Source: an uncultured Synechococcaceae cyanobacterium (GTDB lineage Bacteria; Cyanobacteriota; Cyanobacteriia; PCC-6307; Cyanobiaceae). Taken from it: 32,743 nucleotides of DNA. The stretch is taken from positions 1 through 32,743 of the forward strand of contig CACBGC010000003.1 of assembly GCA_902538695.1 (NCBI GenBank), in the 5' to 3' direction. Below, piece by piece: positions 28,649 to 32,743 of this stretch. Each line of letters starts with the position of its first letter. Within the stretch, counting starts at the first letter, position 1. The position numbers and the translations under genes were made by a program. Below the pieces are notes generated by a model, which saw only the letters and a program-made list of their open reading frames with translations, ran no database searches and was not told the origin of the DNA.

Positions 28649-29584
28649 ATGGCCCTTAAGACTTTAAACAGAAGAAATAAAAAAGATTTGAAATGGCCAA
28701 AAATCATAATCGCAATTCTTAGCACTATAGGCATTGTTGATACAGGTTCGATTACTTTAAAAAACTGGGGATTATTTAGTTCGCTTTCATGCCCAGGGAT
28801 AAAAAATGGTTGTGAAACAGTTTTAAATAGTCCCTGGGGTACTTTATTCGCAAATAATCAAGTTAATATACCTCTTTCATTAGTTGGATTTATAACATAT
28901 TTATTAATATTAGTTATCACAATAATACTCTCGCTTAATTTAGTTTCCCCAAAAGAAAGACTAAATAAGTTTTTATGGTGGTTAGTATTTCTAATTTCAT
29001 GTGCGTCATCAACATTTAGCTTTTTATTGATAAATATAATGTTTTTTAAGATTCAAGCATATTGCTTTTTTTGTATACTTTCAGCAATTTTATCGTTTTC
29101 TATCTTTATAATTTCTATGATTGGAGCAAAGTTTGAAAGTAGAGAACCTATGATTTTTAGAGGTTTCATTGTAGCCATTAGTGTCCTGCTGGGGGGTCTA
29201 ATTTGGTCAACAAACGTTGACCCCTCTAATGCTATTGATGTTATAAACCCCACTGAAAATGTATCGCCAATAATTACCACTTCAAGCTCTCCCCAGAAGG
29301 TAAAGTTTGCAAAATTTTTAAGTGAAAACAATATTGTTATGTATAGTGCATACTGGTGCCCGCATTGCCACGATCAGAAACAACTATTTGGTAAGGAAGC
29401 AGTTAACGAATTAAAAGTAGTTGAGTGTGCTAAAGATGGTAAAGATAATGAGTATGAGCTATGCCAAACGAAAGGAATCAGTGGATTTCCTTCTTGGGAA
29501 ATAAATGGAGAAATTATTAGTGGTACTCGTGACTTAAATGAATTAGCAACAAAAACCAACTATCAGGGAGATCTTAATTTTTAA
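28649..29584 (+). CDS. Vitamin K epoxide reductase (VKOR) fused to thioredoxin-like domain
   Basis: Multi-TM VKOR domain with CPGIKNGC and CFFC pairs, C-terminal thioredoxin-like SAYWCPHCHDQKQLFG. Confidence 0.93.
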   Translation: MALKTLNRRNKKDLKWPKIIIAILSTIGIVDTGSITLKNWGLFSSLSCPGIKNGCETVLNSPWGTLFANNQVNIPLSLVGFITYLLILVITIILSLNLVSPKERLNKFLWWLVFLISCASSTFSFLLINIMFFKIQAYCFFCILSAILSFSIFIISMIGAKFESREPMIFRGFIVAISVLLGGLIWSTNVDPSNAIDVINPTENVSPIITTSSSPQKVKFAKFLSENNIVMYSAYWCPHCHDQKQLFGKEAVNELKVVECAKDGKDNEYELCQTKGISGFPSWEINGEIISGTRDLNELATKTNYQGDLNF

Positions 29585-31241
29585 TAAATCTTTTTTGAAT
29601 TTTTTGATCTAACTGTTGTCTAGTATGACATTCCCAATTTTTATCTTTATGAGGGAAGTCATCTCTGTAGTGCCCTCCTCTACTTTCTTCTCTAAATAGA
29701 CAAGCTTTTAATAAAGTTAAAGTGGTTATTTGTCTATTCTTTAAATCAAGTAAAAGATTTAATACTCTTCTATTAGGTTCACTAAGTTTTATTTTTTGAT
29801 CAAATTTTATTTTTTCAAGACTATGAAGTAAATCATTTTTATTTAATTTATCTATATCATTTTGAATGTAATTTAAAAAGTTACTCATATTTACCTTATT
29901 TCGAGATACACCTAAATTTAACCAACATAGTTTTCTTAGTTCATCAATTTTTTCAGCAATTATAGAAATTTGATCTTCTTTAGGATCTTTAATATCAAAC
30001 TCTTTAAATGATCTATCAAATTTTTCAAATTTAGAAAGGTCATTCAAAACAATTGAAGACATTTTTCTCGCGAACACAAGACACTCCATCAGTGAATTAC
30101 TTGCCAGTCTATTAGCACCATGAACACCTGTAGAAGCAACTTCTCCAACGGCATATAATCCTTTTCTTGTTGAAGATGCATTTAGATCAGTTTTAATACC
30201 TCCCATCCAATAATGAGCTGCAGGTGCTACGGGAATTATCTCATTTAAAGGGTTAACGCCGTAATCCTGACATCGACTTAAAATCGTGGGGAAGCGCTCT
30301 ACAATTTTTTCTGGATCAATATACCGAAGATCTAATCCAACATGGTCTACATTATTATCATGCATATTTTTCATAATTGCTCTACTTACCTGATCTCTAG
30401 TAGCTAGATCACGATTTTGAAGATTTTTAACTGGACTTTCACCATTTTTATCAACTAAAACCGCTCCTTCACCTCTAAGTGCCTCAGATATTAAGAAGCA
30501 AGGAGCACCATAAAATTTTAAAGCTGTTGGATGAAATTGCACGAACTCTAAATCTTCAATAGCAGCTCCTGCTTTCCATGCAAGAGCAATACCTTCACCA
30601 GAGGATTGAGCAGGATTTGTTGTATTTGTAAATAAGTGCCCACCCCCACCTGTAGCCAAAACAACAGCTCTAGATTTAATCCAATATAAATTTGCTCCAT
30701 CAAGAACCTGAACTCCTCTACATTCTTTATTTTCAATGAGAAGTTCAGTTACTCTTACACCCCTGCAGTGAAAAATATTTTTTTGATTCTCAATATGATC
30801 TTCAAGAACTTCAACTAATGCTCGCCCAGTACGATCTTTAACATGTAAGACTCTTCTTCGTGAATGAGCTGCTTCCAGGGTAGTAGCTAGTTGATCAGAA
30901 CTTTGATCAAAAATCATCCCTAAATTCTGCAACCTTTCTACACAACCTGGAGCTTCTTTAACTAGCATTTTTACAGCTTGAAAATCACATAGTCCATCAC
31001 CTGCTTTTAAAGTATCCTCAGCATGAAGATCAAATGAATCATCTTGTCTAACAACAGATGCAATTCCGCCTTGAGCCCATCTACTGGAAGATACCTTACT
31101 AGTATTTCTATTTAAAAGAAGCACTTTTAAATTTGAGGGTAATTCAAGACAAGTCATAAGGCCAGCAGCTCCAGCGCCTATAACGATTACATCCCAATTA
31201 TTGATTGGTATCGGTTCTTGCGAAAATGGAGGCCTTAACAT
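29574..31241 (-). CDS. nadB: L-aspartate oxidase
   Basis: DVIVIGAGAAGLMTCLEL FAD site, SSRWAQGGIASV, HSRRRVLHVKDRTGRALVEVLEDH, FVQFHPTAL, GEVASTGVHGANRLASNSLMECLVF. Confidence 0.95.
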   Translation of the reverse strand: MLRPPFSQEPIPINNWDVIVIGAGAAGLMTCLELPSNLKVLLLNRNTSKVSSSRWAQGGIASVVRQDDSFDLHAEDTLKAGDGLCDFQAVKMLVKEAPGCVERLQNLGMIFDQSSDQLATTLEAAHSRRRVLHVKDRTGRALVEVLEDHIENQKNIFHCRGVRVTELLIENKECRGVQVLDGANLYWIKSRAVVLATGGGGHLFTNTTNPAQSSGEGIALAWKAGAAIEDLEFVQFHPTALKFYGAPCFLISEALRGEGAVLVDKNGESPVKNLQNRDLATRDQVSRAIMKNMHDNNVDHVGLDLRYIDPEKIVERFPTILSRCQDYGVNPLNEIIPVAPAAHYWMGGIKTDLNASSTRKGLYAVGEVASTGVHGANRLASNSLMECLVFARKMSSIVLNDLSKFEKFDRSFKEFDIKDPKEDQISIIAEKIDELRKLCWLNLGVSRNKVNMSNFLNYIQNDIDKLNKNDLLHSLEKIKFDQKIKLSEPNRRVLNLLLDLKNRQITTLTLLKACLFREESRGGHYRDDFPHKDKNWECHTRQQLDQKIQKRFIKN

Positions 31242-32008
31242 TAAACCAATCCACTAAAAGTTGGTTGCAGAATTGCTAAAACAATAAAAATACCATCAAC
31301 AATTAATGTCGTTTGAATTACGTAACCAGAAACTAAGAGTGCTTTACCACTAGTAGTATTAATTGTGCCAGAATCTAAAATTTCTTTTGAAATAAACCAA
31401 AGTATAAGAGCAACAAAAAAGATAATAGATAATGATTTTATTTGAATAAGACTCTCTGAAGTTTTTTGAAGAATCATTGGTGCATTTTCAGAATCTGCTG
31501 TAATTACCTGCCTCCATTGATCCATGATTCCGATTAAAAATATTGTAATGTCGGTAACAATGGTTCCAAATAAAGAAGAGATATAAAAACTTGAACCTAT
31601 TTTCCAATTAGTACCAAATCCAATTAAAGCTAATGGGAGAACTACAGCTTCAACAGGTATGTGTAGGATAGGAAATGGGCTTAACCATCCCCAGAACAAA
31701 CATCCACCAAGCCAACTACCTGATATACCAAGTAATAATGAACTGACAATAAACCACTTATTTGATCCTTTTCTATTCAAAACAATTGCCACTAAAACAA
31801 TAACAAAAGTAAAACAAAGAGCACTTATTGGCTCAAATCTAACCCAAGGGGCTTGAACAAAAATAGGTAAAATTACAAAAAAAGAAGACCACAATCTTAA
31901 AGATACAGGATTTGATAAAAAACTATTTTCGTATGAATCAACTGTCTTAAGGGATTCATAGTTGAATTTATCTTTTACTTCTAAATTTTTTGTAATTAAT
32001 TCTTTCAA
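31241..32008 (-). CDS. DUF3120-like integral membrane protein
   Basis: 255 aa polytopic; SFFVILPIFVQAPWVRFEPISAL...SGSWLGGCLFWGWL...HIPVEAVVLPLAL; family from memory. Confidence 0.72.
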   Translation of the reverse strand: MKELITKNLEVKDKFNYESLKTVDSYENSFLSNPVSLRLWSSFFVILPIFVQAPWVRFEPISALCFTFVIVLVAIVLNRKGSNKWFIVSSLLLGISGSWLGGCLFWGWLSPFPILHIPVEAVVLPLALIGFGTNWKIGSSFYISSLFGTIVTDITIFLIGIMDQWRQVITADSENAPMILQKTSESLIQIKSLSIIFFVALILWFISKEILDSGTINTTSGKALLVSGYVIQTTLIVDGIFIVLAILQPTFSGLV

Positions 32009-32186
32009 TGAAAAAGGTTATTTTAATTAATCTAAATCGTGTTTTAGAAAACTGCGAATGTCATATTTTAATAAATAAAAGGGCCATAATTTCACACCTA
32101 TATTTAGTTTTTTAAAAGTATTTAATACACTTTGAGTCATATATAAGTTTAGAATAAATATAAATAAGAGTATTTGGCCTTAAATT

Positions 32187-32743
32187 GTGTGGCAAGAAAT
32201 TAATTACAAAGAAGATCCAATTGATCTTTTGGTTCCTAATATTACTTATAAAATTAACCCTGCAGAAATTGAAAGTATTGAGGCTAATTCTATTGCTGAA
32301 GAAGTAGGATTTGAATCAGGTGATTCAATTATTAGTATTAATGGGAAAAAACCAAGAGATTTAATTGATTATCAGATTCTGATTAGTGAAGAAATTTTAA
32401 ACATATCAGTTTTAGATAAAAATCATGAGATTCACAATGTAAATATTGAAAAAGATCAAGACGTTAATTTAGGTATAAATTTTAAAGATGCATTATTTGA
32501 TTCAATCAAGCAATGCAATAATAGATGTCCATTTTGTTTCATTGATCAACAGCCAAGTGGTAAAAGAAAAAGCCTTTATATAAAAGATGATGATTATAGA
32601 TTAAGTTTCCTATATGGCTCTTATTTAACTCTTACGAATTTAACAAAAGAAGACTGGGAAAGAATTGCTATGCAAAAATTATCCCCACTTTTTATTTCAG
32701 TTCATGCTACTAATCCCGCCATAAGAAAAAAATTATTAAAAAA
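32187..32743 (+). CDS. PDZ plus radical SAM protein (DUF512 / TIGR03279-like), truncated by window edge
   Basis: GTG at 32187 is the first start after an in-frame TAA at 32181; MWQEINYKEDPIDLLVPN...PDZ-like NSIAEEVGFESGDSIISINGKKPRDLIDYQ...CNNRCPFCFIDQQPSGKRKSLYIKDDDYRLSFLYGSYLTLTNL. Not in the ORF track. Confidence 0.88.
   Translation, partial: MWQEINYKEDPIDLLVPNITYKINPAEIESIEANSIAEEVGFESGDSIISINGKKPRDLIDYQILISEEILNISVLDKNHEIHNVNIEKDQDVNLGINFKDALFDSIKQCNNRCPFCFIDQQPSGKRKSLYIKDDDYRLSFLYGSYLTLTNLTKEDWERIAMQKLSPLFISVHATNPAIRKKLLK

Overview
This 32.7-kb, AT-rich, densely coding window reads as a core chromosomal segment of a picocyanobacterium, most likely a high-light Prochlorococcus. That organism call is inferred from gene content, low GC and compactness; no database search was run. 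Recognisable content: a minus-strand rpaB-plsX-fabH-fabD cluster; radA; ycf3; a Cu+-type P1B ATPase followed by tmk and holB; rpaA; a Prochlorococcus-like hypothetical flanked by two noncoding gaps; tRNA-Asn(GUU) with a strong terminator; an orphan CbiO-like ABC ATPase plus UPF0367-like protein; cysteine synthase; DnaJ-domain protein; ndhO; TIGR01777-type epimerase; LpxB-related protein; TPR protein; IscA/HesB-like protein; zds; SRPBCC protein; hemD; rbfA; DUF751; GST-like; DUF6816-like; CRR7-like; aroK; a tandem-domain PTPS/QueD-like protein; RibD-C-like reductase; FemAB-like protein; DUF4346-like; an uncalled PetL-like 30-aa ORF; rimO; VKOR-thioredoxin fusion; nadB; DUF3120-like; and a partial PDZ/radical-SAM (DUF512/TIGR03279-like) protein. 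I saw no prophage, transposon, CRISPR array or defence island. The most notable observations are: (1) a ~124-aa N-terminal extension on PlsX containing 11/22-residue Ala/Val/Ser/Asn repeats resembling alpha-synuclein/perilipin-type membrane-binding helices; (2) the 30-aa PetL-like ORF missing from the ORF track; (3) divergent genes with overlapping start codons at 22960-22963; (4) a duplicated 21-bp element built from TGTTCT-N6-TGTTCT between a hypothetical gene and tRNA-Asn; (5) an asymmetric tandem PTPS protein translationally coupled to a RibD-like reductase.
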